From NCBI RefSeq assembly GCF_037975245.1, contig NC_092577.1, forward strand, positions 30,061,898-30,125,897: a stretch of DNA of 64,000 nucleotides, given 5' to 3'. The notes under the pieces were generated by a model, which saw only the letters and a program-made list of their open reading frames with translations, was not told the origin of the DNA and ran no database searches. Positions 1-39,554 of this stretch are shown here, piece after piece. The stretch's first letter is position 1. Every line of letters starts with the position of its first letter. The position numbers were made by a program, and so were the translations under genes. This DNA comes from Apostichopus japonicus (lineage: Eukaryota; Echinodermata; Holothuroidea; Aspidochirotida; Stichopodidae).

Positions 1-104
1 CACACATGGCCAACAACTCCCTTAGGACAGTAGATGATTCCTATCATCATGGATACGTATGCAAAACGAATAAGACTAGTTATACGAACGAATAAGATAA
101 GTTA

Positions 105-106
105 TT

Positions 107-141
<35 letters not shown>

Positions 142-166
142 TTATTATAAATATAAATTTATATAA

Positions 167-223
<57 letters not shown>

Positions 224-290
224 AATATAAATTTATATATATACATAAATATATATATATATACATAAATATATATATATATATATATAC

Positions 291-333
<43 letters not shown>
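105..333. repeat. TA-rich microsatellite
   Basis: Almost pure alternating TA with AAATA interruptions. Its translation gives a false Ile/Tyr repeat ORF. Confidence 0.95.
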
Positions 334-339
<6 letters not shown>

Positions 340-1859
340 TTCACGATTTTAGAAAAAGTGTCACCAAATGATACGGGTTCTACGTTATTATGTTAATTAA
401 GGAATGATACAAGCTTTGTGACTTTAACACTGAGATATGAAGAGAGCATGACCATTTGTCATCATTTGGCCTAGATACTTGAGAGTTATTATTGATCACA
501 TTCACCAGAGTAGAACCAAGTCATAATCTATAAAGATAGATAAACGAGAAGAAAATAAAACTAGAAATGTCGAGTCTCTGTAAACCTGTAAAGTCGTGTG
601 TCCCAAGACGCGAAATATTTCTGCTGAAACGCACACATGTTCGTATACTTTTATTAGTCAGTCATCGTTATCACACTTCAAAATTTCGGCTTTTGTTTTT
701 CTTTGTTGAATTTTTTTTTTGATGAGCTAGCTCGCGATAGGGATAAAGGGAATTGAATGGGGTACCGCAGCTCTATAAAAAAAAGAGACTTGGAAGTATA
801 TGAGGAAGGCCTTAAGGTGAAACACAAATTTTGTCTTTTCATGGCTTCTCAGCCGTTCCAAGCTTGTTGTAACGTTTGACGGTTAATCTCAGTCGTAAAG
901 CCTACATTCAGTAGGGAATCAAAATTAGATTATAGAACTACCGAACCATGAGGTAAGAAATTTAAAAAAGTTCACATGGCCCTAGATTTTTCAGTATTAG
1001 TCAATTTCTTACAAAATACTCTCAAATATTCCATACAGGTTTCCGTACTTAATTTACTTCGCTTACAACATCCTGTTCCTGAAATGCTCAACACAAGACG
1101 ATTTAAACTATAGTGTGGTTTAAGGCGCTGGTTTTCAAATGTTCCACTTGGTGACTTCAGTTTTCATCTTCACCGTGTTGGCGCCCCCCCCCCCGCAATT
1201 GGAAGGATGGAGGGGAGGGACCTGGGGAAAGGGTCCTCGGAGAGGAGGCATCTCGCACCTAAAGAGGGTCTTAACCTCCACTGTGAATACCAGAGGTGTG
1301 AGGTACTCTCAGGCATATTGTTTCTTCAACCCTGTCTTATATAATAGAGGTGACAGTCATGGAGTGTGAATGAAAGTGCGAGCAGGTCGAAGGTGGGGGG
1401 GGGGGATGGGGGGGGGGTGATAAGCAAACTGTCATGTCCACTTTTACTGTATATTCATATAAATTTTTACTAATGACACAAGACGTATTGTTTTATGTTT
1501 AAACATTTATTACATCGTTTGCAGATTAAGTGTACCACGTGATAAAGATATACGCCACATTCCATCTTACTCGAGTAAAATCCCCACCCCCTGCTTCCCA
1601 TTTCATTTTGAAGCAACTACCATCCCACCATCGCCTTACCTCAATTCAGCAGTTTCACTATTGATAAGTGTGATTAGTTTTGAACTCAGTCGTTGCATTA
1701 AATAGATCATCGCGATGTTCTCAATCTGTCTGATTTTCGTCGTCCAATCAATGACGTACAGGTAACTGTGACATCACCCCCCTTCCCCCCACGCGTGCGG
1801 ACGTTTCAACCCCCTCCTGCTTTTCAAGAACACATCACCGCGGCATTAACATCGCGTAA

Positions 1860-2660
1860 CACATACCTATAGAATAACTACAGCATTCCACAACCTTGTA
1901 GCATAACTATAACATCCCACATCCCTATGTGAAAACCATAGTACCCCACATCCCTATTTCATCACTATATCACCCAACATCCCCATAGCATGATTATATA
2001 ACATCACACATCCCTTTATAATAATTATAGCATTTCACATCCCCATAGAAACACTGTGGCATCAAACATTTTTACAAAATCACTATAGAACTCAACATTA
2101 ATGCGGTGCTGATACATCCAAGATCACTTTTGCATCTTACATTAATATAACATCAGTATAGCATCCCGCATCGCTATAGCAACACTATGGCAAACAAAAC
2201 CCTATTCATGTATCATACAATAGCATATAATATTATAATTAGTATAGCAACACTATTCATTGCACGTCACTATAGCATCCCACATAAGTATACAACACCA
2301 TTATAGCATCTCTCATCGCTATAACAACACTATGCCATCCCACATCACTATAATATATCACAATGCTATATAACATCACAACAAGTCACATGATTACTAT
2401 AGCAACACTAAACAATTCCACATCAGTATAGCATCCCATATTACTATACTATTATAGCACCATTATAGCATACCGCATCGCTATAGCAACACTAAGCAAT
2501 CCCACCGCACTATAGCATTATCATAGCACCTCACGTCACCATTGAACCCTAACGTTAGTGTTTCATGTAACTAAAAATTTACCACATCACGATAGTCCTA
2601 CCATCCCTGTTGAACCATCTGTTTTTACCTCCGTGGTTGAACATAGCACCACTATAGCAT
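1860..2660. repeat. degenerate minisatellite (CATCCCACATCACTATAG-like)
   Basis: Many imperfect copies of a roughly 18-25 base unit built from 'catcccacat', 'cactatagca' and 'acaacactat'. Copies vary in length and order, so the array is old or under weak homogenisation. Nothing coding is seen inside. Confidence 0.75.
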
Positions 2661-2766
2661 TTCACAAACCGCCATCTAATTCCTACAGGTTTTGACTGAG
2701 AAACGGGGTTATCGTGTGTTTTATATGCCGCATGATAATAACGTCATTGTCTGTTTTAGTTTGCGT

Positions 2767-2789
2767 TTTATTGTTAAATATTTTTTATT
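2767..2789 (-). terminator. candidate poly(A) signals for the receptor gene
   Basis: Two minus-strand AATAAA hexamers (2784-2789 and 2767-2772) lie about 340 nt downstream of the stop codon at 3130. They are the nearest plausible cleavage signals. Inferred from sequence only. Confidence 0.4.
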
Positions 2790-3044
2790 TACAGTTTACT
2801 CCTTTAACTAGTTATCTACTACCGTTGCACATCGAAAACTAATAAGCACACAATTCAAGTTCTAACACTACTCAATCAACATGGAAAATGCCAAAGAGTA
2901 AAAATTTGTCTATCATGTGTACGTAGCAGATATAGACATCAGTTTTAATAACATAACAATAATACTTTTTGTGACGCTTGTAAGATATAAACTTTCTCGG
3001 AAAAGAAGAAGAAGAAGAAGAAAAAGAGGAGACGAAGAAGGAGA

Positions 3045-3126
3045 AGGACAGAACAGAGGGCTATGTGAATAGAGGGCTCTGTTCCAGAACAGAGGGCTCT
3101 GTTAATAGAGGGCTCTGTTCCAGAAC
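3045..3126. repeat. short tandem repeat in the receptor 3'UTR region
   Basis: The words 'agagggctctgtt' and 'ccagaac' recur several times. Alternate copies can pair locally. The array lies just downstream of the receptor stop codon, so it would be transcribed in the 3'UTR. Confidence 0.6.
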
Positions 3127-3129
3127 CGA

Positions 3130-24805
<21,676 letters not shown>

Positions 24806-24915
24806 CGCAACCGTATATCTGTTTCAAATTCGCTGGAGCAATTCATGCATCTTTTCGAATCGTTACATATGAATCTGCCAATATAGAATTAACAATTGAC
24901 TTATGACCAAGAGCA

Positions 24916-24951
24916 TTTATACGCCTTAAAATTATAACGTCATTTCATTGG
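24916..24951 (-). promoter_or_regulatory. candidate TATA and CCAAT promoter of the receptor gene
   Basis: On the minus strand TATAAA lies at 24921-24916 and CCAAT at 24951-24947. A start about 30 nt downstream of TATA would give a 5'UTR of roughly 80-90 nt before the ATG at 24805. Motif-based inference only. Confidence 0.45.
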
Positions 24952-28530
<3,579 letters not shown>

Positions 28531-28537
28531 TAGACTA

Positions 28538-30198
28538 ATATAGTGAAGGCTTCGTAATTGACGCACCACCGTAGATATTCCTAGATATCACCATGGCAAC
28601 CATACTGCAGGCAACCTATTAACCTAAAGTATTTGTACAGTATAGTCAGTATTGCCAAGTTCGGCATACTGCGAAGTTCGGACACCCTAAGAAATACACG
28701 ATTTCACCATGAAAACCTACAGGAAGAGCCAAATTTCACCAAAAGTACGAAGCTACAGTTATTTTCTCTCCAAAATGACCCGTGTGCAAGAAAGTACTTA
28801 CATATTTGTCAATAAAATGACGGAGATCTATGAAGTCTGTTATAATTACTGAAAGAGCAACTGCGCCACCAATTTTATCACCAGCGCCACACTGTGGGTT
28901 GCGTGTCCGAACTTCGCAATACTCTATCAAAGAAATACCAGTTCCACAATCACGAAGAATTTTCTTGGAATACAACGTGAAAACAGTTTGCAGGAAATAA
29001 AGTTTGCCCGTGTATCGTAATATAACACAATTCTCCCACCATATCAAGTATATTTTCAGGTGATTTAGACCACAAGATATAGTTTTGGGGTGTTTTAAGG
29101 CTTAGGTGTCCGAACTTCGAAGTAACCATGTACCTTAGCAGAGATACGTTACTTATGTATGAATCTGTTTCAGGTACAGTATGTTCTATTTGCCAACAAA
29201 ATTTTGGTTCATTTTAAAGCTTTTACACTCCCCCCTGTGTTGCAATTTTTTTTTTTTGCTTCTACAAAACTTATTCTTTAAAAATAACCAAAATTCCTCA
29301 AGATGATTCCACTACTCCCTCTGCTACATCTAGGCATGCATAGAGAGGATCAGAGCATGGCAAACAGCGTACAACTACAAAGTCAATGGATACACCCACA
29401 CAGTAAGCTCATGGAAAAATGTGTCAATTACTGGGTATTAACTGACTTTTCACATCTGAAAATCGCATGCAGGTGTGTTTTGGGGTTTTCCTTAATAGAT
29501 ATCGTTCATCAAATCCTTACGAGTCAATAACTAGATTATTGCATTCCACACAGCTCAAATGTTAGGTTCCTTTGGAACGTACTGCAGATGTTAATACTGT
29601 ATAGCATGGTGGGCTCATAATTGACACACTTAAGGATTTGATCAACGATATCTATCAAGGAAAAATCGAAATCACTCGACTATGTGTTTTTCATGTGTAG
29701 TTCCTCAGAAATGTTATGATCTCAAAATATTTAAGGTTCTGTGCTTATGCATCGTACAATTGAGCAGAATTTGACCACAAAATGTCTGCCGTGTCGAGTT
29801 CTTTCATACCCCTAAATTGACACATTCGTTGTAAAGCTAACTGTAGTGTAGGCCTTAGTATACATCCATTGACTTAAGATGCTGTTTGCTATGCTCTGAG
29901 CCTCTAAGCTCAGACTGGTCAGGTTCCAGAGAGCAGTGTTATCATATTGAGGTAATGTTGGTTATTTTTAGGGAGTAAGATTTCCAAATGCCCAAAAAAT
30001 GTGCAAAACTGGTGGGAGGGTGTTAAAAGCATAAAAAATATCACAATTTGGTCAGCAGATAGCTGAAATGGATTCAAACTCATGAAATGTGTCATTCTGC
30101 TTTGCTGCAAAAAGTTTAGGTGGCCTGCTGTATCGTTGCTAGTAATAATTGAAGGTGCGTCAATTAAGGGGGTGCGTCAATTATGAAGCCTTTACTAT
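28538..30198. mobile_element. large diverged fold-back (inverted-repeat) element
   Basis: The ends match as inverted repeats ('tatagt(g/a)aaggcttc(g/a)taattgacgcacc', 28538-28570 versus 30168-30198). Internal arms also pair imperfectly: about 29220-29535 with the reverse complement of about 29620-30080, sharing 'aaaaataaccaa', 'cagagcat(g/a)gcaaacag' and 'aaggatttgat'. No open frame. The superfamily is unresolved. Confidence 0.7.
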
Positions 30199-30206
30199 AC
30201 TGTATA

Positions 30207-30257
30207 TACTGTACTGCAAATAGCCTGTGTACTACCCATGCTATTTGCAGTACAGTA
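30207..30257. repeat. 18-bp-arm hairpin upstream of SNRNP48
   Basis: TACTGTACTGCAAATAGC (30207-30224) pairs perfectly with 30240-30257. It is about 190 nt upstream of the SNRNP48 ATG and could lie in the promoter or 5'UTR. Confidence 0.9.
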
Positions 30258-30289
30258 GATACAGTACTAGGCAGTTTGCTAACAGCTTT

Positions 30290-30317
30290 TTTCTATCTCT
30301 CTCTCTCTCTCTCGCTC
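30290..30317 (+). promoter_or_regulatory. SNRNP48: CT-rich tract near the SNRNP48 start
   Basis: A (CT)n run about 135 nt upstream of the ATG. CT-rich tracts often mark TATA-less promoters or 5'UTRs. No TATA box is obvious here. Confidence 0.3.
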
Positions 30318-30448
30318 TGAAACGCTACATTTTAAGTGACAGTTCGATATCAAGTTTCTTAAGGAACTATAATAGAATGAGCTTGTCAATTTTGTATTGC
30401 TACACAGAAGACGTACAGCTATGAAAGTCTGACAATCCTTTGCACAAC

Positions 30449-30601
30449 ATGGAGGATCTTGGGGAACAAATTCCCGGAAGGGATAACTCGTCTGCTCACC
30501 GTCAGGAGTTTCTTTCGGAACTTGATGAATTCAGAAGTAGTAGCGAGGAGCGCTTTAATGGAATCCTTGCCAGGCTGGGTTGGACAAAACAAAGTTTACA
30601 G
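30449..30601 (+). CDS. SNRNP48: SNRNP48 exon 1
   Basis: 51 codons, phase 0 out. It has an acidic N-terminus, then 'EFLSELDEFRSSSEERFNGI' and 'LARLGWTKQSLQ', matching the family's N-terminal helix-and-LGW pattern. Donor CAG|GTACAT. Confidence 0.88.
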
Positions 30602-33600
30602 GTACATCAACTTGTTATCCTTCAGCAATGGCCCCAGATTTTATCTGGCTAAATTTTGCTGAAAGTTTTGCAAAAGTACCGTAGGTACAAGGTACTGTAT
30701 TTCCTTTGGGAGGTGTTGACTCTCCAAACAATTCACAGATACTGAGTAGAGTGTATTCAATAACAATCATAATAATAATAATAATAATAATCACTAGTCT
30801 TATATAGCGCAGACGCCAACCAAAGTTGTTCAATGCCCCTTACGGGTGCTAAAGGTTCAAAAACCAATAGCGTTGAGAGAAAATGGAGAAGCTCTAAGAC
30901 AGCGCCTAAATAATAATAGAATCCAAAGTTCAACCGGGAGGGAGTTCCATAAACATGGTGCAGCATTCAGAAATAATTTCCCAGTAAATGGGAAGTGCTG
31001 TTAGGGCTACAGCAGAATGCTTGTCGATGATTGAATCATGACTGGCCATTATTTTGATTTCTGGCGTATTTGAGATACAGTAATATAGTACCAATCACTA
31101 CGGTATTAACTTTGAGGCAGTACGGTTACCGAGTCAAGGTGGTACTTAACGATTAATATTTGGCCAGATCAACTTGATTTCGTTTGTCACATTACGTTAT
31201 TGTTATTGATCAGATATAAAGTCCAATGGATAGTGATCAGCGTAACGTCACCTGGACATATTGCTGTTCAACGGTATTTTGTTTGGCTTTCTGTCAGAAT
31301 GTTCTGTCATTCATTTTGAAGTATTCAACTGGTTGATTACATTCCAAATTTAGTAATTTACCATAGTTCCTAAGTGGTCTGGTAACATGAGAATAACCTT
31401 CAGGCTGGTGTTGAAAGTCATTTCATTTTGAAGGTATGGCTAGGAAAGGAAGGAAATGCCACTTTTCTTTTTCGTGAAAAAAGGGGATGCTGGAGCGGGG
31501 GAAGGGGGGAGGCTGAGGAATGGCACCCATGTTTGGCACTGTATATAAACATCTCACAAGTTACAGGCCTGACACAAGTATTGTGCCCTCTTTAAATTTG
31601 TTGGGTTTTCTCGATAACTCAGAATTCCTTGCTCCGGGTCTTAAGGAGAAGCCAAGTTATATTGATTTGTATTACTTTCCATCCTAGCCTTCTGAATGCA
31701 ACTTACAGTAATTAGCAAAGGCATGGGGTCTAACCTAACATTCAGATCATATGCTGGATATTACAGTTAGGTCTAGACCTACTAGTGTATATAACAAAAT
31801 GAAGAGTGTGTTGGGTAAATCTTGTTCGGCATAAATCAGATATTGGTGAAAACCAGAGCTTCTGTAAGGCTTGCCTTGTTCCTGGTGGATTGTGGATTTC
31901 GTGGATTGTCCGGAGTAGTGGATTGTCCGGAGTAGTCCCCCCCCCCCCCTTACAACACATCAATGATACAGAGTTCGGAGGGACAAACGTATTGCAAGAG
32001 TTCTGATCGTTTGGCCTTCTATAATGGTAACCTGTACCGTATCATTTAATAGGCCCTCATTAGACTGGGTACTGTAGGCTACTGTACAGTACAAATACAT
32101 GCATACTGTACTAGCCATAAAGCAGGCTTTGGTCTTGAGAAAGTCTGGCATTTTTTAATTTGCCATGTTTCATGCAGCCATGGTATAATTATTTCCAAAA
32201 CAATTTCCAAGTTCTGGACAACCAAATTTGCTGAACATTGGGACGACCCTAACATACAGTAAGACCTGGCTGTCCGAGGGACAACCAGACACAAAGAGCA
32301 ACAAATGCTGCAGAAGCTCAGCGAAGCTTCTATTTGAGAAACTTGTTTGGATTGGCAATATTTCTGAGCAGTTTACCCATTTCTTTGTGCAGACAAAACA
32401 TGGGACATTTAAGCGGGATAATGGTGTCATTTCCTTTCCTCCCATCTCCCTTTTTCCTTGCCTTAATATGCTCCTTCGTAGCAGACATAAAAGCAGGTGG
32501 AAAGAAAAGGAGAAAGAAACGTAGTCTTGACAGTTACAAGTAGAGCATATATACCAAACACTCGTCTAGGATAAAACTTTTCTTAAAGGTCATATCGTAT
32601 TAATTGTCATGATCATGGCATGGCAGATATGATCAATAACCAGTGTTTCCATATGTCCAGAAATCAATTTCCCTAAATGACCCCACAGCAGTGGCGTAGC
32701 TACGGGGGGGCCAGGGGGGGCCGAGGCCCCCCATGAAATCGGCTGGCCCCCCCACTGGCCCCCCCACTGGGAATGGGGTAAAAAAAAATGTTGTAAAAAA
32801 AAAATAAGTGCGATTCACTAATATTTTTTGTTCAATAATTTGGGAAATAGAGTTACACAATTTTCTCGTCTGCATCTGGTAGAATAAGAATAATACAATA
32901 TCTGTAGTAATCATGAGAATGGTCACACAGCATGGCATGGCAATGGTCGATGCGACGATTGCGACCATACACCACGAACCTTGTTGTGCTGCGCGATATC
33001 GATATCTGCTGAATATGTTCAGTGCTTCCACCTAGCGCAACAATCTATCAAAAGATTGGCACCGTTTGTACTGAGCCGAGGTATCAGGTATTCATATATT
33101 GCCTCGAGTCAAATAAATATATGCAGGTGCGGATCCAGGGGGTCCGGGGGGTCCGGACCCCCCCCCTGCTCTTGGCCAAAAAAAAAAGAGAAAAAAAAGA
33201 GAGAGAAAAAAATAATTAAATTAAACGCCAATTTTAAACATGTAGGACGTCAGAAAAGCGGTTATCCTCACAAGTCAGCCAGGTGTGTCTTTTCCGTCAA
33301 ATGAACTATAGTGTGCACGCGTGCTACACGTGCCAAAAATGTCTTATAATCTCAATTTTCAGACAGAAAAGTTTCAAAATTGATGTGGTGTTCAAATTTT
33401 TTTGGGCGGTGAGGTTACAGAGCGGTAGGCTGCTAGGATGCGCTAACGAATTTTTCATGAGCAAACCCCTCACCCTTCCAAAATCCTGGATCCGGCCCTG
33501 CATCAAACAGTGGTGACGGAACGGGAGGGGATTGGGGGCTAAAGGCATTATGATTTTTGTATCATCTCAACTCATCTGATATGTAATACCATATTTCATA

Positions 33601-36600
33601 GATTGTTTTTTTTCTCATCAATTGAGAAATTGCAGACATGAGATCCATATTTTCAGGCTAGGTACATGCAGCTTAGAATACTCGGGAAGTGCCGTTTCCG
33701 GCCATCTGGGGGGTTTGTAAAGCCAAAAAATTTCTTGTACGCTCCGCGCCAACCGATGATGGCGCTCCGCTTAGATAGTCTTACGTTCACGCGCGGCTGG
33801 ACCAGTCAGATCCCCCCTGTCACAAACCCTGCATCCGCCTCTGATATGTCATTGAATATTCCACGAATATGCCCACGAAACTGTCGAAACATGATTTTCC
33901 ACTACTGGTAGAGATATAAAATATTGGTAATTCTGAAATTCCTGCAAACATGCGGCTATGCCTGTTCACTACTCACTACTGTATCGCCTTAAAAAATGAT
34001 GAGTGGAAATTATTTCTCCAGGACCATATCGTATCGTGGGTATTGAGTGCGTCTGATATACGAACGTACGTAGTACGTCTATGATGATATGCACTGTACT
34101 GTACTGATAAAAACATAGGTGAATTTCACTCCATGGGAGTGATCACTGAGCACATTCCGGTATAAGAGTGAATTTCCACTCCATTGGAGTAAATCTTGAC
34201 TCCTAATAGAGTTATATTCACTCATATTAGGAGTGAGGGATAACTCCAATAGAGTTAAATTTCACTCTTAATTTGAAGTGCGCCGAGTGATCACCCCAAT
34301 GGAATGAAATCCACTCATTTGTTTTTAGAGTGTTGCTAGATATATGAAGAAGAAATTTACATACCAATACATGTTATCGGTCATCGATTGGCACAAAAAC
34401 CCAGATTCTGATGACAGCTGCCTCAAAAAACCCAATAAATGGCCTAATTAGCACCGAACCACCAATTTGGACCATTACCGAAACATCGATGCGTGTTAGT
34501 CTTCCATCCCCTTCCTCTAATGCTATTTAAGTCCACATGTGGGCATATCCTACAAACCTACCGGTAGCCCACAGGGGTTTGAGTTAGGAGAAAGGCCTTG
34601 ACACCTTGAAACGACAAATGATGCCAACTTCCCTCAAGTTAAAAGTCTGGCTGAGTTGGCAAGGCCAGTCAGCATGAAAGAGAAAATTTTTTTTGGGCAT
34701 TTCTGTCACCAAAGTTGCACATCTTTTTGGTTGCTATTTTGCCTCACAGGTGCCATCTCCTGCGATCTGGGGGGTGCTGAAATCTCAAATTTTCTCTGTA
34801 CGCTCCGCGCCAACCAAGGTGGCGCTCCGCTTAGATAGTAACCTCCGGCCCCCCCACAAGAAAGAACAGCCCCCCCATGGCCCCCCCACTCAAAAAATCC
34901 TAGCTACGCCACTGCCCCACAGCGTATCTTGAAATCCGGTGACAGTTTACCGAAATGGACTGATTTCAAGGGTTGTTAGCCATAATTACCTTCGGATATA
35001 TACAAACCGAAAATTATCCCGAAAAGTTTTGCCGAAAAGTATCCCACAAAAATTTTGTCTTCAGAGTGCAAAAATTGTCACAAACTTAGTTTATGCAATA
35101 CATTGTTTGAACTGTACTTATTAATAGGGGTAAACTATTCCCCATTGCCAAAACATTGCAACTTGTTTATGATCAAAGTACCGCAGCGTAATGTACAGAG
35201 CAGAAATCGGAATCGGCTACAACAATATACTGTAGATCATTCTCACATGTCGTATCCACACAAACTGTGGAAAAGTCCAAATTATAAATCTGCCAGATAG
35301 TCCTTTTACATAGAATAACATCGAGGCCTGAATAACAAGTAAATATTTGACTTGATCAAGTCTCCCACGGGTGCAATTATTTCCCAAATTTACGGGAAGA
35401 TTAAGATGGAAGACATTTTGCTACTCACACCAATACTCATACTGGTCGTGTGGTTTGCAATTGGGGGTCCCTAATCTGATAATTAGTAGGCAGTATAAAA
35501 ATTTCATATTTTTTCCCCCCCGCTAATGTGTAGGCCAATACGCAACCATGGGTTGGACTGAATAATAGAAATGGTTGAATCAATGTCCTTTGTGGGAATG
35601 TAACAATTTCTCAGAGCTACTATTTCTGTTAAAATGGAAGGCAATTAAAAAATTTAGAAAAACGCACCCAAAAACGCTGAAATGCTGTTTGGCTTGAACT
35701 TTTCCTCGGGTCCATGAATTTTGAAAAACAACAAATTTGATCATGTTTGGCATGTAAATTACCAAGCTGGCACCCTGGTTTGCTGCATCATTGTAAACAT
35801 TGTTGGCAAGGTATAACACACCACGGTACTTGATTTCCCAAAAAAGAAATGATATATCATGTAACAAACTGTTATAAAAGCTTCCAATTCAGCTGAGAAA
35901 TCACAAGGTTTGTTATAAGGTAGCCTTGTTAAAATTGCAGTTTTACCTTGTGTGATAAGAATCATAAAAGACCCATTTTTTCACTTGTTCTTTTGTAAAT
36001 TAATTTACTTCTTTGTAAAGCGCTTTGAGCAGTAACTTTTGTTTACTGATTTGGCGCTATATAAGTCTCATTTATTAATATATTATAAAAAAAAAAAAAC
36101 TTTAGGCCACTCTATTCAAAAGCACTTGTCTTTCTGAATGGCACGTAGGCACATGAAAAAAAAGAAGAAAAAAAACCCAGTTTATTTTAGTCTTGTTTGT
36201 TGTCGGTTATTGTTCTGAAGTTGACGTTTACACAGTGAAATTGCAGAATTAAGTGTCCCTGACACACCTTGGACCTTGAACCAAGAAATGTGTTGAAGAA
36301 TGACCAATGCCATTTTTTTTCACTCGTAAGAGATGTATTTTATTCCCACTACAAGATCAATTTGACATTATCTTCCCTAGTAAACGATTTTGTATGAAAC
36401 CATAATGACAGTTAATAAATGTTTTGTAATGTTACATAACATTATTTTTTTTTAACTTTTTGGACAAAGCAATAGCATATTGGATTGATTAGTTTTACTT
36501 TGTAAGAGACTTAATGACCATCTGTTGGTTGTGGTCTGGATCTATATTCTGTAGAAACGATGTAAAATACGTCGTTAAGGCCAAATTATGCCTTCCGTCA

Positions 36601-39446
36601 TGTCCGTCATTAAAAGGTCTGTCACGTTCAGTATTGACAAGGTTCCCAACAATTGCAATATTACGAGGAGGCATTTCTTTTTTGAAGAGAATTAATCGTT
36701 AACTTGGTAAATTATAGAATGTGTAAAATAATTTCAACTTTCAAGCTTTGCCTATTTAAACATGTCAGGAGGCACAGGCATGCTTTTGTGTCACAAAGGG
36801 ATGGCTGGCCAGTGAAAAACTCCTGACTTATAATAATAATTTGAAGATTTCCAGTTAATCATTTATGAAATACTGCTGACCAATGAGTTAGTATGCCAGA
36901 ACAAAGTCAACGATTAATAAGTACACATATTACTTTTAAGGGAAGGTAACGTGCATATATAGGGATGCACCGGATTCAAATTTTTGGATCCGGCCGGAAC
37001 CGGATTTTGCCGGATAGTACATGAAATCCGGCTGGATAAAATCCGGCCGGAACCGGATTTTTTCATTACACAAAAGAAAATCATTAATAAGAAGTAGAAG
37101 TATGAAACAAGGAGTATTATTTTGGTTCATCTTTAGAAACAGTGGGTCAGACCATTGAGAAAATTAAATTAAACATGTTAAACCTAATTTTTCCTTACTT
37201 TGAATGTTTTTATTAATTTTTGGAAATAGTTTACATTGATTTAAGTTAATACCAACACCTTTTTAAGGAATAATTCAGTCCAGATTTTGAAAAAGATCTG
37301 GCCGGATTTTGAAAAAGATCCGGCCGGATTTTGAAAAATATCCGGCCGGAACCGGATAATTGCTCACTATCCGGCCGGATAGTCCGGCCGGACCGGATAT
37401 CCGGTGCATCCCTAACCTACATATATATGGAACACAGTTCGGCCGTGAATATCCCTCAACACAATAACTTGGTAACTTTATATTAAGCCTAGATATTTGA
37501 TATATATAGGAAAATAACTTTTTAATAACTAATTGATCTGGTTGTAAAGTGTTCGCCTGTTTTCGGCAGTAATGCTATGTGGTACTTGACTGCGTGCATC
37601 GGATGATTGGGTGAAATGGAAAGCTGCTATAGAAGGGGGAAATAGGCGTGCTCTCAAGCTGTTATCGTCACACCATAGACAAGACACATCGCACCCGGGG
37701 AATCCAAATAGTGGAAAGAGACCCACGTGAAATATTGCTTGACACGTGGTACGGCGGGAAAGAAATGTGGTGCATCCTCGGCGATGCCTAAGTCAACATA
37801 TCATCCTCGGCGATGTATGTGTTTGAAACTTAAAAGTGGCTATAATCATCCTAGTCGATGTATAAGAAAAGGATTAAGTTGACACAGAAATACCTACGCT
37901 ACTATACAGTACCTCTCTGGAGGTTTTGCCTGAAGTGAACGTCCCCTACTCATGCTACCAACTCTAACCAATAGGAAACACCCGTTAAGGAATGTGGAAT
38001 GGCGAGTAGTACCTAATGAATTTGCATTCCAAGTTGTTTGCTGCATAGATATAGACATAAATATGAATTTGGTTTTACGGTCTCTGAAAGTGCTAGTTTC
38101 TGTTTAAGAAGAGCCTGTTTATAGTGATAATGGATGGTGTTGTCTGGACTAGACAGCCATCCTACAATGTCAGACAGACTGTTTCATACACACATGTACA
38201 ATATACGTGTGCATTTGTCAGTGCCTACAGTAAGACTGTGCATACCAACTTCTACGTCACTGCACTCAGTAAGTGTATGTCTTGGTGTCTGCATTTAGCC
38301 ATTAATTAGTTTCTCTTGTTCAGGGTGCACAGGTCTGGCTTCAGTAAAATACTTCTCGGCTATACATAAGTTGCATTTCTCGTTGTGGGGTCGTACGGAC
38401 TGGCTTTTGTGATAATCCTCCACTTGATGTTGTACAGTAGTCTATTTTATCATTCTTCAATTCCCTGATGTGTTTGCTTAATAATTCTGTTGTGTTTTTC
38501 TTTTTCTCATCTTTGAATGAGCTCTTGTGATTGCTAAGATTCTGTGTTATTTCCACCTGTGATCTCTGCTTGCAGGGCTCAAACTTAACGGTCGTCCAAT
38601 CGTCTGAGACGACCAAAAAGCATGTTGGACAACCTAAAACCCTGCTTAGGTTGTACTGTATATGACTATCTTTTTTGCCTTGCGTGTTCAACACTTCGAA
38701 CAAGACTTGGAAAATCCCTATTGTTTAAATAAGACTCCGCCCCAAAAATTATAGTCGCTTGTTGGTAACGCCTCCCATTCATATTAGAAAAAAACATAAG
38801 AAATAAGGTGCATGTTTCAAAGAATCCAAATGCTTTCATTTGGACAACCAATGAATCCTTTGGACAATCAAATTTAAATGCAAGGTTGTCCGAAGAACAA
38901 CCTTAAAATTCTCTTAAAAATTTGCCCTGGCTTGGTACGGTAGTTGACCCCTGATTGTACAGTAGGCATTCACCATTTATGTTCATGTTTATTCTTCATG
39001 CTTTTATCGTAAGGTGGGCTGTACCATGTGATATTTCGCTGTCTGTTTCTTTTTGGAGGCGGGCGAAGCTATTCTCTGTACATAAAAGAACCGTAATGAA
39101 GGTTTGAAAAACCCGAACGGGCTAAGGCCTACAGTATCTCTTCGCAGGAGGGCTAACGGGAGGTGGCACAAAGTCCCCGTAACTGAGTCCTGAGAAAGCC
39201 TGGGTTAAGGCCTATATCTATACTGGGGATGCCCAAGGGTCGCTGAAAGCCCCAAAAATCCCATGGAACCCGACTGAGAAAAAGTGGGAACACGGGGAAG
39301 GCCTAAGCAAGAACAGTAAATACAAGAAGTACATGAAAATAATACAAGGTCAGGGGTTTGATCCCCTCCTTCGGCTAATGAGTCCCAAAAGGACAAAACT
39401 GGTCGGCAGTGGACTTTTCCTGGTGTGTTTAACTGTTAATCTAATA

Positions 39447-39482
<36 letters not shown>

Positions 39483-39509
39483 ATGTATATATATCTATGT
39501 ATATATATC

Positions 39510-39554
<45 letters not shown>

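Larger units (their letters stand above)
1..2766. other. left flank, no gene seen
   Basis: No convincing exon was found on either strand. The stretch holds a long TA microsatellite, G/C homopolymer runs near 1186 and 1397-1417, and a degenerate tandem array from about 1860 to 2660. The open frames here are short and lack protein-like composition. It probably lies beyond the 3' end of the receptor gene. Confidence 0.6.
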
